A DNA stretch of 64,000 nt from NCBI RefSeq assembly GCF_020216525.1, contig NZ_JAIWOY010000005.1:124001-188000 (forward strand), given 5' to 3'. Below, piece after piece: positions 18,752 to 29,631 of this stretch; positions within the stretch are counted from its first letter, which is position 1, and the number at the start of each line of letters is the position of its first letter. Made by a program: the position numbers and the translations under genes. The notes under the pieces were generated by a model. That model made no database searches, was not told the DNA's origin, and worked only from the letters and a program-made list of their open reading frames with translations. Origin of the DNA: Nocardioides nematodiphilus (GTDB taxonomy: Bacteria > Actinomycetota > Actinomycetes > Propionibacteriales > Nocardioidaceae).

Positions 18752-19791
18752 GAGCAGTCCGCCTGACCCTTCAGGCCGGTGACGACTTGAATGCTCAGCG
18801 CCGGCAGGTTGATGTTCCCGGCGAGGTCCAGGCCGTACGTGGAGCCGGACAGGCCGGCGACGTTCAGCTGATTGGCGTAGAGACCGAAGTTGCCGGCCGT
18901 GGGCGCGGTCTGTCCGGCGGGCCACGAGCCGGTGCCCGGTGAGCCCGGCGTTCCTCCGGTCAGGCCGGCGTACGAGGCGACGTCGGCGGCGTTCTGGCCG
19001 AGGTTGAGGCCGCTGATCAGGTTGCCGTAGCCGCTCAACGCGTTGGAGTTGAGGAAGAGCTGATTGGCGTTGATCAGGCCGGGCGTCGTGCCGGGCAACT
19101 GGCCGGTGCCGCTGACGGACAGGGTGTTGCCGCTCGCGAGGGTCACCGACGTGCCCGCGCTGGCGGTCGTCATGCCGCTGTAGCTGTCCGGGATCGTCTG
19201 GCCGCCGCTGCTCCCGTTCCCCCCGTAGTTGTTGATCCCGGAGCGGATCATCAAGGAGACGTTGCCGATCACCGGAAGCTTCTCGTGGGCGATCGCGCAC
19301 AGGCCGGCGAGCTGGGCGGTGTTGATGCCCAGCTCGGCCACCGCGCACTGGGCGTTCGTGGCGGTTCCACCGGTCACGGAGTTCGCCGAGTCGCCGGAGG
19401 CGTTCTGGGTGCACGAGTCGCTCGATGCGTTCTTGCGGGTCGTCGTGGACAGGAAGCCCGCGGCGTAGCGCGCGTCGAGGTAGTTCGAGTAGAGGCCGAA
19501 CTGGTTGTCCGAGGTCGTGAAGTTCACCGCGAGCACGTTGGCGGCGACGAGCTGCCACATCGTGAAGAGTGCGGCGAAGCCGACGCCTGCCGCGAAGACG
19601 CCACGTCGGCGGCTGCCGTGGTTCGAGCCGGCCGCCTCGTCGTGCATCCGACGCGAACGCTCGCCGACCTGGTCCCACAGCCGGCGGGCCGTGGTGCGCG
19701 CCGCGGCGGCGTTGCGATGGGCGAGCGAACGGACCGTGCCCGTGGGCGCGCTCGACGCGCGAGCCCCGTCGCGGTGGCGGCTGTGCTTCAT
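18748..19791 (-). CDS. Exported DUF6230-type protein (347 aa), longest paralogue
   Basis: It has an unusually long basic cytoplasmic N-terminus (about 70 residues, many Arg/His) and then one helix (FAAGVGFAALFTMWQLVAAN) ending in VLAVNFTTSDNQFGLYSNYL. The outer domain repeats the family blocks (AELGINTAQLAGLCAIAHE, LISGLNLGQNAAD, YGLDLAGNINLPALSIQV, final Cys) and has an extra Ser/Asn/Cys-containing insertion after the first block. It is 62 bp from the DUF6114 gene upstream. Confidence 0.75.
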   Translation of the reverse strand: MKHSRHRDGARASSAPTGTVRSLAHRNAAAARTTARRLWDQVGERSRRMHDEAAGSNHGSRRRGVFAAGVGFAALFTMWQLVAANVLAVNFTTSDNQFGLYSNYLDARYAAGFLSTTTRKNASSDSCTQNASGDSANSVTGGTATNAQCAVAELGINTAQLAGLCAIAHEKLPVIGNVSLMIRSGINNYGGNGSSGGQTIPDSYSGMTTASAGTSVTLASGNTLSVSGTGQLPGTTPGLINANQLFLNSNALSGYGNLISGLNLGQNAADVASYAGLTGGTPGSPGTGSWPAGQTAPTAGNFGLYANQLNVAGLSGSTYGLDLAGNINLPALSIQVVTGLKGQADCS

Positions 19792-19853
19792 GGTGCGCTC
19801 CCTCGTACGTGACGCCGCCCTCCCAAGCGGCGTCGGGGTGATGCTCGGAGGAT

Positions 19854-20399
19854 TCAGGCGGCGATGCCGCTGTGCTTGCCCCGCGCCTTGGCGGCGCGGG
19901 CGAGCTCGCGGCGTGCGGACCGCGTGGCCTCACGCTCGGCGAACCGGGCGAGCTGCTTGTCGGAGTACGGCGTCCACCCGAACACCATCGACGCGCCGAG
20001 GATGCCGCAGACCATGCCGACGATCCAGCCCCCGAGGTTGGCCAGCGGCAGCGATGCGATCGAGAGCATCGCGGCGACGAGCGCGGGGAAATGACGCTGG
20101 CTCGGCGCGAAGAGCGCGACGAGGGCCGCGGCGGCGATGCCGCCCGAGATCAGCAGCGGCGTGAGCGCCCGGGCGCCGATCGTGGTGATGAACGCGAAAC
20201 CGCTGCCCATCAGCGGGAAGGCGATCAGGTAGGACCCGAGGAGCAGCACCAGGGCGCCCCAGAAAGGACGAGTACGGCGCAGGTGCCGGAAGCCTAGACG
20301 GAGCCGGCGCGGCAGGCCGAGCGCATCGCCGCGGCCGCTCGTCGGGGTGCGCGGGACGCGCGTGGCGTCGCTCGGCTCGATGTTGGACGTGGTCATCAT
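19854..20399 (-). CDS. DUF6114 small membrane protein (first copy)
   Basis: 181 residues, four helices, with FRHLRRTRPFWGALVLLLGS in place of the usual FWGGLW and GWIVGMVCGILGASMVFGW near the end; a long charged C-terminal tail follows (ARFAEREATRSARRELARA). Two consecutive ATG codons (20399, 20396) have GGGAGGG just upstream. It is the most diverged of the three DUF6114 copies and directly follows the DUF6230 gene of canonical length. Confidence 0.78.
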   Translation of the reverse strand: MMTTSNIEPSDATRVPRTPTSGRGDALGLPRRLRLGFRHLRRTRPFWGALVLLLGSYLIAFPLMGSGFAFITTIGARALTPLLISGGIAAAALVALFAPSQRHFPALVAAMLSIASLPLANLGGWIVGMVCGILGASMVFGWTPYSDKQLARFAEREATRSARRELARAAKARGKHSGIAA

Positions 20400-20424
20400 G
20401 CCCTCCCAGACACACGATGGCTGT

Positions 20425-20454
20425 GGTGGCGCCCGAGCGGACTCGGGCGCCACC
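20425..20454. terminator. 13-bp perfect hairpin between DUF6230 and DUF6114 genes
   Basis: GGTGGCGCCCGAG (20425-20437), loop CGGA, CTCGGGCGCCACC (20442-20454). It lies just after the stop of the first minus-strand gene and before the next, so it could partly terminate transcription and make the first protein more abundant, or protect its 3' end. No U tract. Confidence 0.55.
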
Positions 20455-20480
20455 CGGTGGCGCTCAGAGAGCGCCCATGC

Positions 20481-21131
20481 TCACTGGAGCGAGATGCCGA
20501 GCGACAGGTCGTCGAGCGCCAGGCCGCTGAGCGTGATCGCGTAGGCGTCGGCGTTGACGTTGTTGAGCGTCGCCTGGCCGGACTGGAGCGCGAAGGCGTC
20601 GGCGTTGTACGCCGGGTCGTTCGCGGCCGTGACGCCCGCCTGCTGCTCGGTGATGCCGAGCTTGACGTTCGTCAGCGAGGCGGCCGAGTTGCTCGCGTTG
20701 GAGCCGTCGACGGCGGCATCCGCGTCGCTCACGGTGAGGTCCTTGGCGTTCAGGACGACGCCCGGGAGGCTGACGGTGTGGTCGCTGGAGTCGATCTTGA
20801 TCTGGGCGACCTTGCCCAGAATCGGCAGCGACGGCGTCAGCGCAGTGATGTGCACGCCGTCGGCGACCGTGGCCGGACCGGTCTCGGCGTAGATGGCCTC
20901 CTTGTTGGCCGGCGTCGTGGAGCCGACCGAGGCGCCGCCCGCGGCGACCTTCAGCGAGTCACTGCTGATCTGGTTCGACTGCAGCGTGAACGCGTCGGCC
21001 GAGGCCAGCGTCGCGCTGATCATGCCCTGCACGATCGCCACGCCGAGACCGGCCGAGACGACGGCGGACGGCACGGCGACCATCGCGAAGCGGCCCAGAC
21101 GTGTGCGGCCCTCTCCCTTTAACTTGGACAT
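20481..21131 (-). CDS. DUF6230 family exported protein (216 aa), canonical member
   Basis: The N-terminus GRFAMVAVPSAVVSAGLGVA is a signal/anchor helix followed by MISATLASADAFTLQSNQIS, the standard DUF6230 pattern (database members have been labelled cholesterol esterase without proof). The outer domain is made of repeated Val/Leu/Ala-rich strands (ITALTPSLPILGKVAQIKID, LNAKDLTVSDADAAV) and ends LDDLSLGISLQ. No Ser-hydrolase motif is visible, so an esterase role is not supported. It opens the nine-gene run and is divergent to the signal peptidase gene. Confidence 0.82.
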   Translation of the reverse strand: MSKLKGEGRTRLGRFAMVAVPSAVVSAGLGVAIVQGMISATLASADAFTLQSNQISSDSLKVAAGGASVGSTTPANKEAIYAETGPATVADGVHITALTPSLPILGKVAQIKIDSSDHTVSLPGVVLNAKDLTVSDADAAVDGSNASNSAASLTNVKLGITEQQAGVTAANDPAYNADAFALQSGQATLNNVNADAYAITLSGLALDDLSLGISLQ

Positions 21132-21243
21132 AAGCCCTCCCCTTTTCGCGCGGCTCGTCCCTCAACGAGCAGCTCTCCCTTTACTCCCCAGGACTGCGTG
21201 TCCCGGGTATCCCGAGCATGGGCAGCGTGGCGGACTTCACAAG

Positions 21244-21257
21244 CTACTGTCAAGTAA
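21244..21257. promoter_or_regulatory. CTACT-GTCA-AGTAA dyad between DUF6230 and signal peptidase genes
   Basis: An imperfect dyad (4 of 5 arm bases) with the same 14-bp architecture as the sites at 12975 and 21981. It lies in the 185-bp divergent intergenic region, so it could control both directions. Confidence 0.42.
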
Positions 21258-21316
21258 GTTCTCCCCGACGCGTACGCTGCCGACCGGCATCGCGCAGGGA
21301 GAGGGCTGGGGGAAGC

Positions 21317-21955
21317 GTGAAGTTTTACGCTCGCGACGCGCGGGGCGTCGTTCGGATGGTGCTTGGCGTCGCGGCGGTGGCGGTCTTCCTGCTCGCCATG
21401 CTCACCGTGGTCGTGGGGCTGACGTTCTCGGTACAGGTCAGTGGTCACAGCATGGAGCCGACGCTGCACAACGGGGATCGCCTGGAGGTCAACCTCCTTC
21501 AGCGACATGACATCCATCGCTTCGACCTGGTCGAGGCGATCGAGCCGGCGTACCCCGGCAGCGCCGGCGGCCTGGCGATCGTCAAGCGGGTCATCGCCCT
21601 GCCGGGTGATCGCATCGCGATCGCGGGCGGCGAGCATCCCGTCGTCTACCTGCGCCCCGCTGGTGAGAAGGGGACGTTCCGCGTCGACAATCCGGCCTGG
21701 CCGACCCGGATCGGCGCCGACACCGCGAGCTGCTGCACCAAGGGACTGACCGGCGGTGACAAGGAGCGGTGGCGGACCCTGTCCGCGGACGACTACTTCG
21801 TGATGGGCGACAACTGGGGCGGCTCCACCGACTCCCGCGTCTTCGGGCCGATCCCGGAGGACTCCATCAAGGCCAAGCTCAGCTTCCGGATCCTGCCCCG
21901 GAGCCGCTTCGGGAGCATCGCGAACACGGTCAAGCTCGTCCCGATGACCCCTTAG
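21317..21955 (+). CDS. Type I signal peptidase (S26, Ser/Lys dyad)
   Basis: About 212 residues from GTG 21317. One N-terminal membrane anchor (VVRMVLGVAAVAVFLLAMLT) is followed by SGHSMEPTL with catalytic S45, KRVIALPGDRI with catalytic K90, and MGDNWGGSTDSRVFGPI. The Lys makes it a bacterial-type enzyme rather than a SipW/ER-type His enzyme. A Cys pair (SCC) in the domain between the catalytic motifs is unusual. Its position divergent to nine exported or membrane genes suggests it is dedicated to that cargo, by analogy with tapA-sipW-tasA (inference). Confidence 0.88.
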   Translation: MKFYARDARGVVRMVLGVAAVAVFLLAMLTVVVGLTFSVQVSGHSMEPTLHNGDRLEVNLLQRHDIHRFDLVEAIEPAYPGSAGGLAIVKRVIALPGDRIAIAGGEHPVVYLRPAGEKGTFRVDNPAWPTRIGADTASCCTKGLTGGDKERWRTLSADDYFVMGDNWGGSTDSRVFGPIPEDSIKAKLSFRILPRSRFGSIANTVKLVPMTP

Positions 21956-21978
21956 TCCCCGAAAGCTATGGCCGATTG

Positions 21979-21996
21979 CACTACTGGCCAGTAGTG
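21979..21996. promoter_or_regulatory. 18-bp perfect palindrome upstream of DUF445 gene 1
   Basis: CACTACTGG/CCAGTAGTG is fully self-complementary and contains the core CTACT-GGCC-AGTAG (21981-21994). It lies 65 bp before the TTG start at 22061. It is the best copy of the dyad family in the window. Confidence 0.6.
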
Positions 21997-22060
21997 TCCC
22001 GGCTCGGGAGCAGGGACGTGGCCGTGATCATTCGCCGGCCGCACGGGGAGGAGCTACGCC

Positions 22061-23341
22061 TTGGACATCAACTGGGTCCATTTCTGGTCGGTCCCGATCT
22101 TCACAGCCGTCATCGGCTGGCTGATCAACTGGACCGGTCTGATGATGCTGTTCGCGCCGATCCACTTCCACGGATTCAAGATCCCGGGGCTCAAGGACGT
22201 CGCCGGCAGTCTGCCGCGCAAGCTGCAGGAGGTCCCGGGGATCCTGCGCGGAAGCCTGGGCTGGCAGGGCATCGTGCCGGCGCGCGCCGCCAAGATGGGC
22301 AGCATCGCGGTCGACAAGGCGCTGTCGAAGATGGCGACCGCCAGCGACTTCTACCAGCACCTCGAGCCGGACGTGATCGCCGAGCACATCGTCTCGGTCT
22401 TCGCCCCCGAGGTGCCCCTGCTGGTCGACGAGATCATGTGGCGCGAGCACCCGCGCTTCTGGCGTGACCTGCCCCGGCCCGTGCGGGCGACGGTGATCGA
22501 GCGCGTCCAGCGCCAGCTGCCGAGCATCGTGCGCAACGTGACCGCCGAGATCGGCAATCACATCGACCAGCTGGTCGACCCGAAGATCATGGTCATCGAC
22601 AACTTCGAGAAGAACCCCTCGATCGTCGTGCGGATCTTCAAGGACTTCGGCCGGCGCGAGCTGCGGATGATGGTCATCTTCGGCTTCGTCTTCGGCTTCC
22701 TGCTCGGCATCCCGGTCGCCTTGATCGACCAGGCGTTCCACCAGGCCTGGCTGCTGCCCGTCCTGGGCATCGCCGTCGGCTGGACCACCAACCTGCTCGG
22801 CATGTGGCTGATCTTCGAGCCGGCCAACGAGATCAAGATCGGCCCGTTCAGGCTGCAGGCGCTGTTCGCCCGCCGCCAGTGGGAGGCCAGCGACGTGTAC
22901 GGCAAGCACATCGCCATGGACGTGATCACCCTCGAGCGGATAGGCGACCACCTGCTCAACGGTCCGTCCGGCGACCGCAGCCGCCAGATGCTCGCCGCAG
23001 CCCTGATGCCCGCCATCGACGCCGCGGTCGGTCGCGGCCCCGCCGCCGGCGCGGTCCGGATCGCCGTGGGACCGCGCAAGTTCGACTCCATCAAGACCTC
23101 GGTGGCGCAGCAGGCCGTCGACTACACGCTGACGCCCCTGCGTGACGCCGCCTTCAGCGAGCGCCAGTCCGTCAAGATCCGTGCGCTCATCGCCGAGCGC
23201 TGTCGCGCGCTCCCCGCGCCGGTCTTCGTCGAGATGATGCGTGCCGCGATCAAGGAGGACGAGTGGCTGCTCTACGCCCACGGGGCGATCATGGGCCTGG
23301 CGGGCGGCTTCATCCATCTGGCGATCTTCGGAGTGGGCTGA
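22061..23341 (+). CDS. DUF445-type membrane protein, copy 1
   Basis: 426 residues from TTG 22061 (GGAGGAG upstream). Two copies of the DUF445 membrane signature appear: VIGWLINWTGLMMLFAPIHF near residue 20 and AVGWTTNLLGMWLIFEP near 240, the second after a hydrophobic hairpin. Between them is a long helical soluble region (KMGSIAVDKALSK, EHIVSVFAPEVP). The end MGLAGGFIHLAIFGVG is a further helix. The family includes B. subtilis YheB; molecular role unknown. Its stop overlaps the Abi-alpha gene start (TGATG). Confidence 0.8.
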   Translation: MDINWVHFWSVPIFTAVIGWLINWTGLMMLFAPIHFHGFKIPGLKDVAGSLPRKLQEVPGILRGSLGWQGIVPARAAKMGSIAVDKALSKMATASDFYQHLEPDVIAEHIVSVFAPEVPLLVDEIMWREHPRFWRDLPRPVRATVIERVQRQLPSIVRNVTAEIGNHIDQLVDPKIMVIDNFEKNPSIVVRIFKDFGRRELRMMVIFGFVFGFLLGIPVALIDQAFHQAWLLPVLGIAVGWTTNLLGMWLIFEPANEIKIGPFRLQALFARRQWEASDVYGKHIAMDVITLERIGDHLLNGPSGDRSRQMLAAALMPAIDAAVGRGPAAGAVRIAVGPRKFDSIKTSVAQQAVDYTLTPLRDAAFSERQSVKIRALIAERCRALPAPVFVEMMRAAIKEDEWLLYAHGAIMGLAGGFIHLAIFGVG

Positions 23342-24276
23342 TGACGATGGCTCCTGAGCGTGTCCCCGCACCCGTACCGGCACCGGTGGTCGTGCCTTCG
23401 GCTGCCGCGGTCCCGGCCGCGCGAGCACCGCTGCGCGGCAGCATGCGCGCCCTGCCCGGCGTGCTCCGGATCGGCGGCGGCGTGGTCGCCCACGCCGCGG
23501 GCTGGTCGGCCGTCGCGTACGTCCGCACCACCGCCCGGCTGGCGAAGGCCGCGGTCGACCCGCGTGAGGCCGCCGTGCTCAGCGACGAGCTCAGCATGGT
23601 CGCCGGGCAACTCACCGAGTTCGCGAAGACCATCGCCAAGGGCGGCCCGATCTCCGAGGCGGTCGAACGCTGGGGACTGCCCGCCCTGGAGCGTGCCCGT
23701 GCGCTGCTCGAGCACGAGGAGGCCCGGCCCGGCGTCGCCGCGCTGGCCGAGCTGCGTCGCGAGGGCGAGGCGCTGCTGCGCCGCAGCCGCGACGTCTGGG
23801 CCGACGAGCAGCGCCACCCCGCGTACGCCGGCATCCTGCGCGACCTCGCGCCGGACGAGGCGCGCATCCTGGTCCTGCTGCTCAAGGACGGTCCGCAGCC
23901 CGCGGTCGACGTCCGCCTCGGCGGCGCCGCCGGCCGGCTCAAGTCCGAGCGGACCCTGGCCCGCGGGCTCACGATGATCGGCCCGCGCTCCAGCGTGCGC
24001 TACCCCGAGTCGGTGCCGCAGTACCTCAACAACCTCACCCGCCTGGGCCTGGTGTGGCAGTCGCCCGAGCCGATCGGCGACCTCCTGCGCTACCAGGTCA
24101 TCGAGGCCCAGCCGGACGTGCTGGACGCGGTCCACGCGGTCCGTACGGCCAAGGTGATCCGGCGCTCGATCCACCTGACGCCGTTCGGTCAGGACTTCGC
24201 CCGGGTCTGCTTCGCGGAGGCCGAGGAGCTCGCCGCGTTGCCGCAGCACGAGGCGCCGCCGGAGGCGATCGAGTGA
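23341..24276 (+). CDS. Abi-alpha (DUF4393)-like protein, copy 1
   Basis: 311 residues. A Pro/Val/Ala-rich N-terminus and a weakly hydrophobic segment (about 45-65) precede the conserved part: HPAYAGILRDLAPDEARILV, VPQYLNNLTRLGLV and SIHLTPFGQDFARVC. This order (DEARILxLL, LNNLxRLGLV, LTPFGxxF) is that of the Abi-alpha/DUF4393 family, named after a lactococcal phage-resistance protein. Here the fold looks like a winged-helix repeat. Translationally coupled to the DUF445 gene, so the two probably act together. Confidence 0.72.
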   Translation: MTMAPERVPAPVPAPVVVPSAAAVPAARAPLRGSMRALPGVLRIGGGVVAHAAGWSAVAYVRTTARLAKAAVDPREAAVLSDELSMVAGQLTEFAKTIAKGGPISEAVERWGLPALERARALLEHEEARPGVAALAELRREGEALLRRSRDVWADEQRHPAYAGILRDLAPDEARILVLLLKDGPQPAVDVRLGGAAGRLKSERTLARGLTMIGPRSSVRYPESVPQYLNNLTRLGLVWQSPEPIGDLLRYQVIEAQPDVLDAVHAVRTAKVIRRSIHLTPFGQDFARVCFAEAEELAALPQHEAPPEAIE

Positions 24277-24471
24277 GCGACAGGGCGAGCGAGGAACGAG
24301 CTCAGGCTCTGGCCGCGAACGAGTGAGCCAGCGCGTCGCGCTGGGCGGCCGCAGAGATCTCGGAATGAGGGCACCGGACCTGTCCGCGATCTTGACGTGA
24401 CCGACGAGTAACCCCGGCGTCTTCGCTACGTTATCCGCGGGGCGGAGGTGCGCGAGGCATCTCCGCCTGGG
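24277..24471. other. Intergenic region between the two DUF445/Abi-alpha pairs
   Basis: No gene is seen. It holds the purine-rich tract GCGAGCGAGGAACGAGC just after the stop and a half-conserved dyad TGACC-GACG-AGTAA at 24398-24411, whose right part matches the site at 12975. The second pair's promoter should lie here; the dyad is about 60 bp before its start. Confidence 0.45.
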
Positions 24472-25836
24472 ATGAAGGCGGTGGGCGCGACGTTCGAGCA
24501 GATCGAGCACTATCTGGGCGACGTCGACTGGACGTTGAGCAACCTCGACTCGGCCCGGGACTGGATCGCCTTCGCATCGATCCCGCTCTTCACCGGTGTG
24601 GTGGGCTGGCTGATCAACTGGTCCGGACTGATCATGCTCTTCTACCCGATCCACTTCCACGGTGCCCGGATCAAGGGGATGGCCGAGCTCGCACGCGTAC
24701 TCCCGCGCAAGATCCAGGAGGTGCCCGGGTTCCTCCAGGGCGGCCTCGGGTGGCAGGGCATCGTGCCCGCGCGCGCGGCCAAGATGGGGTCGATCGCCGT
24801 CGACAAGGCGATCGCGAAGCTCGGCACGCCCGCGGAGTTCTACCAGCAGCTCGAGCCGGAGAAGATCGGCGAGCACATCGTCACGATGTTCGCCCCCGAG
24901 ATCCCGGCACTGGTCGACGACGTGATGCGGCAGGCCTCGCCGTCCACCTGGCGCGACCTGCCCGAGCCCGCCAAGCGCGCGGTGGTCGCGCGGGTCCAGG
25001 CCCAGCTGCCCGCCGTCGTCCACACGATCACCCAGGAGATCGGCGAGCACATCGATCAGCTGCTCGACCCCAAGATCATGGTGATCGAGCACTTCCGCGC
25101 CAACCCCGAGCTCGTGGTCAAGGTCTTCAAGGACATCGGCCAGAAGGAGCTGAACACGATGGTCAACATCGGGTTCGTCTTCGGCTTCCTGTTCGGCATC
25201 CCGGTCGCCTTCCTGGACCACTGGTTCCACCAGTGGTGGCTGCTGCCGGTGCTCGGCATCGGGGTCGGCTGGGCCACCAACCTGCTCGGCATGTGGCTGA
25301 TCTTCGAGCCCGTCGAGCCCACCCGCTACTTCGGGATCCGCTTCCACGGCCTCTTCCTGCGGCGGCAGAACGAGGCCGCCGAGGTGTACGCCAGGATCAT
25401 CGCCGACGACGTCATCACCCTCGAGCGGATCGGGGACTTCCTGGTCGACGGCCCGCGCGGCGACCGGACCCGCGCGATGCTGATCGCCGCGCTCGGCCCC
25501 GCCATCGACCGCGCCGCCGGCCTCGGACGCGGTGCGGCCCGGGTCGCGCTCGGCGCGCGCTCGTACGACGCCATCAAGTCGGGCTTCGCCCTCGAGGCGG
25601 TCGACCGGACCCTCATGCCGTTCCGCGACGAGGCGTTCAGCCGCCAGCAGTCCGGCAAGATCCGCACGCTGATCGCGCAGCGGACCAAGGAGCTCGCGCC
25701 CCGCGACTTCGTCGAGATGATGCGCTCGGCGATCAAGGAGGACGAGTGGATGCTCTACGCCCACGGAGCGATCATGGGCGTGGTGGGTGGCTTCATCCAC
25801 CTCTCGATCTTCGGCGTCGGAGGAGGCGGACGATGA
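24472..25836 (+). CDS. DUF445-type membrane protein, copy 2
   Basis: 454 residues, clearly paralogous to copy 1 along its whole length: VVGWLINWSGLIMLFYPIHF, GWQGIVPARAAKMGSIAVDK, LDPKIMVIEHF, GVGWATNLLGMWLIFEP and KEDEWMLYAHGAIMG are nearly the same. It adds about 30 residues at the N-terminus (FEQIEHYLGDVDW). The start is uncertain: ATG 24472 is used; GTG 24448 is also in frame but its GGAG is too close. Stop overlaps the next start (ATGA). Confidence 0.8.
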   Translation: MKAVGATFEQIEHYLGDVDWTLSNLDSARDWIAFASIPLFTGVVGWLINWSGLIMLFYPIHFHGARIKGMAELARVLPRKIQEVPGFLQGGLGWQGIVPARAAKMGSIAVDKAIAKLGTPAEFYQQLEPEKIGEHIVTMFAPEIPALVDDVMRQASPSTWRDLPEPAKRAVVARVQAQLPAVVHTITQEIGEHIDQLLDPKIMVIEHFRANPELVVKVFKDIGQKELNTMVNIGFVFGFLFGIPVAFLDHWFHQWWLLPVLGIGVGWATNLLGMWLIFEPVEPTRYFGIRFHGLFLRRQNEAAEVYARIIADDVITLERIGDFLVDGPRGDRTRAMLIAALGPAIDRAAGLGRGAARVALGARSYDAIKSGFALEAVDRTLMPFRDEAFSRQQSGKIRTLIAQRTKELAPRDFVEMMRSAIKEDEWMLYAHGAIMGVVGGFIHLSIFGVGGGGR

Positions 25837-26735
25837 GTGACCACCTGCCCGAGGTGCGCCGCACCGGCGCGGTCTCGGCGCTCCCCGGGGTCGCCCGGCT
25901 GGCGGCGACCTCCTGGCTGCGGACCGCCCAGTGGGGCGTCGTCGCGGGCGTACGGACGGGCCGGCGCGTCGCCGGCGTCGTCACCAACCCGCGGGCCGCG
26001 GTCGACGTCGCCTCGGGCGTCGCGGCCGCGTCCGGCATCGTCGCCGACGTGGCCAAGGGCCTCGGCTCCGGCATGACGCTGGGGGAGGCCGTCGTCCAGG
26101 TCGGGCAGGCGCTCTCGCCGGGCAGCGGCCGCAACGGGAACGGCGGGCAGGCGCCTGCGGGCCGGCCGGTCAGGGGAGCGCTCCCGGCGCAACAGTCCCT
26201 GCGCGAGCAGGGCGAGGCGCTGCTCGCGCGCTCGCGCGACGTACGGGACGACGACTCCGCGCACCCCGCGTACGCGCACATCCTCAGCGAGCTCGCGCCC
26301 GATGAGGCGCGCATCCTGGTGCTGCTCGTCGAGGACGGCCCGCAGCCGTCCGTCGACGTCCGCACCGGCGGGGCGTCGCTGCTGACCGGCTCACACCTGA
26401 TCGCCGCGCAGCTCAACATGATCGGCGCCCGCGCCGGGCTGCGGCACGTGGACCAGGTGCCCGCCTACCTCAACAACCTCTTCCGGCTCGGGCTGATCTG
26501 GTTCTCCCGCGAGCAGCTGAAGGATCCCCTCGAGTACCAGGTCGTCGAGGCCCAGCCCGACGTGCTCGCGGCGCTGCACGCGGCGCGCGCGACCAAGGTC
26601 GTCCGCCGGTCGGTGCAGCTCACGCCGTTCGGCGTCGGCTTCTGCCGCTCGTGTCTGGTCGACGACCCCCACGGCGACTTCCCGGAGCATGCCGCTCCAC
26701 TCGCCGCCGACACCTCGTCGCCGCCGAAGGGCTGA
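25833..26735 (+). CDS. Abi-alpha (DUF4393)-like protein, copy 2
   Basis: 300 residues, paralogue of the gene at 23341: HPAYAHILSELAPDEARILV, VPAYLNNLFRLGLIWFS and SVQLTPFGVGFCRSCLVDD align with copy 1, whereas the N-terminal 150 residues have diverged and carry a Gly/Ala/Pro linker. ATG 25833 overlaps the DUF445 stop by four bases. It ends before a large stem-loop shared with clpB. A role in membrane-linked defence or stress is only a family-name inference. Confidence 0.72.
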   Translation: MSDHLPEVRRTGAVSALPGVARLAATSWLRTAQWGVVAGVRTGRRVAGVVTNPRAAVDVASGVAAASGIVADVAKGLGSGMTLGEAVVQVGQALSPGSGRNGNGGQAPAGRPVRGALPAQQSLREQGEALLARSRDVRDDDSAHPAYAHILSELAPDEARILVLLVEDGPQPSVDVRTGGASLLTGSHLIAAQLNMIGARAGLRHVDQVPAYLNNLFRLGLIWFSREQLKDPLEYQVVEAQPDVLAALHAARATKVVRRSVQLTPFGVGFCRSCLVDDPHGDFPEHAAPLAADTSSPPKG

Positions 26736-26745
26736 GCAGCGCGGT

Positions 26746-26845
26746 CGCGAGCCGAGCTCGCGCGAAAAGGTCACCGTGACCCTTGGCGCCGAGAGTGACC
26801 GTTACGAACGGTCACTCTCGGGCTGAACGGTCACGGTGACCTTTT
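26746..26845. terminator. Compound stem-loop region with six GTGACC/GGTCAC half-sites between convergent genes
   Basis: A small hairpin CGCGAGC-CGA-GCTCGCG (26746-26762) is followed by an outer 17-bp inverted repeat (26765-26781 with 26829-26845, AAAAGGTCACC... / ...GGTGACCTTTT) that encloses a 14-bp hairpin (26790-26803 with 26807-26820, loop ACG). Each outer arm is itself palindromic (GGTCAC-C-GTGACC and GGTCAC-G-GTGACC). A run of T follows on either strand, so it can terminate both Abi-alpha copy 2 and clpB. The repeated half-sites are more than a terminator needs. Confidence 0.7.
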
Positions 26846-26863
26846 GCGACAGACTCGCCGGCG

Positions 26864-29470
<2,607 letters not shown>

Positions 29471-29568
29471 CTTCTTCTCTTGCTCTCCTGCTGTGAGTGG
29501 ATCCGTGGAGCAGCGATTCCCCGGGGTGGGGAGGGTGATTCTTCCGCTCTCCCTGTCCAACGCACCAC

Positions 29569-29593
29569 AAGTTGAGTCTGTTCCACTCAACTT
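29569..29593. promoter_or_regulatory. HAIR operator (HspR-binding) of clpB
   Basis: AAGTTGAGT-N7-ACTCAACTT: perfect 9-bp arms with the HAIR spacing. It differs from the Streptomyces/mycobacterial consensus only in the outermost core pair (G/C instead of C/G), exactly as in the dnaK site. It lies 99 bp before the clpB ATG. Confidence 0.9.
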
Positions 29594-29631
29594 TGGACTT
29601 GATACCTCCGCCGGTATCTGCTCTAGTCGGG

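Noticed and set aside
20481..21131. Calling the DUF6230 gene a cholesterol esterase
   Set aside because: No Ser-hydrolase nucleophile elbow (GxSxG), Asp or His triad is visible; the label comes from legacy annotation.
21317..21955. SipW-type (ER-type) signal peptidase
   Set aside because: The catalytic base is Lys in KRVIALPGD, as in ordinary bacterial enzymes; SipW-type enzymes carry His there.
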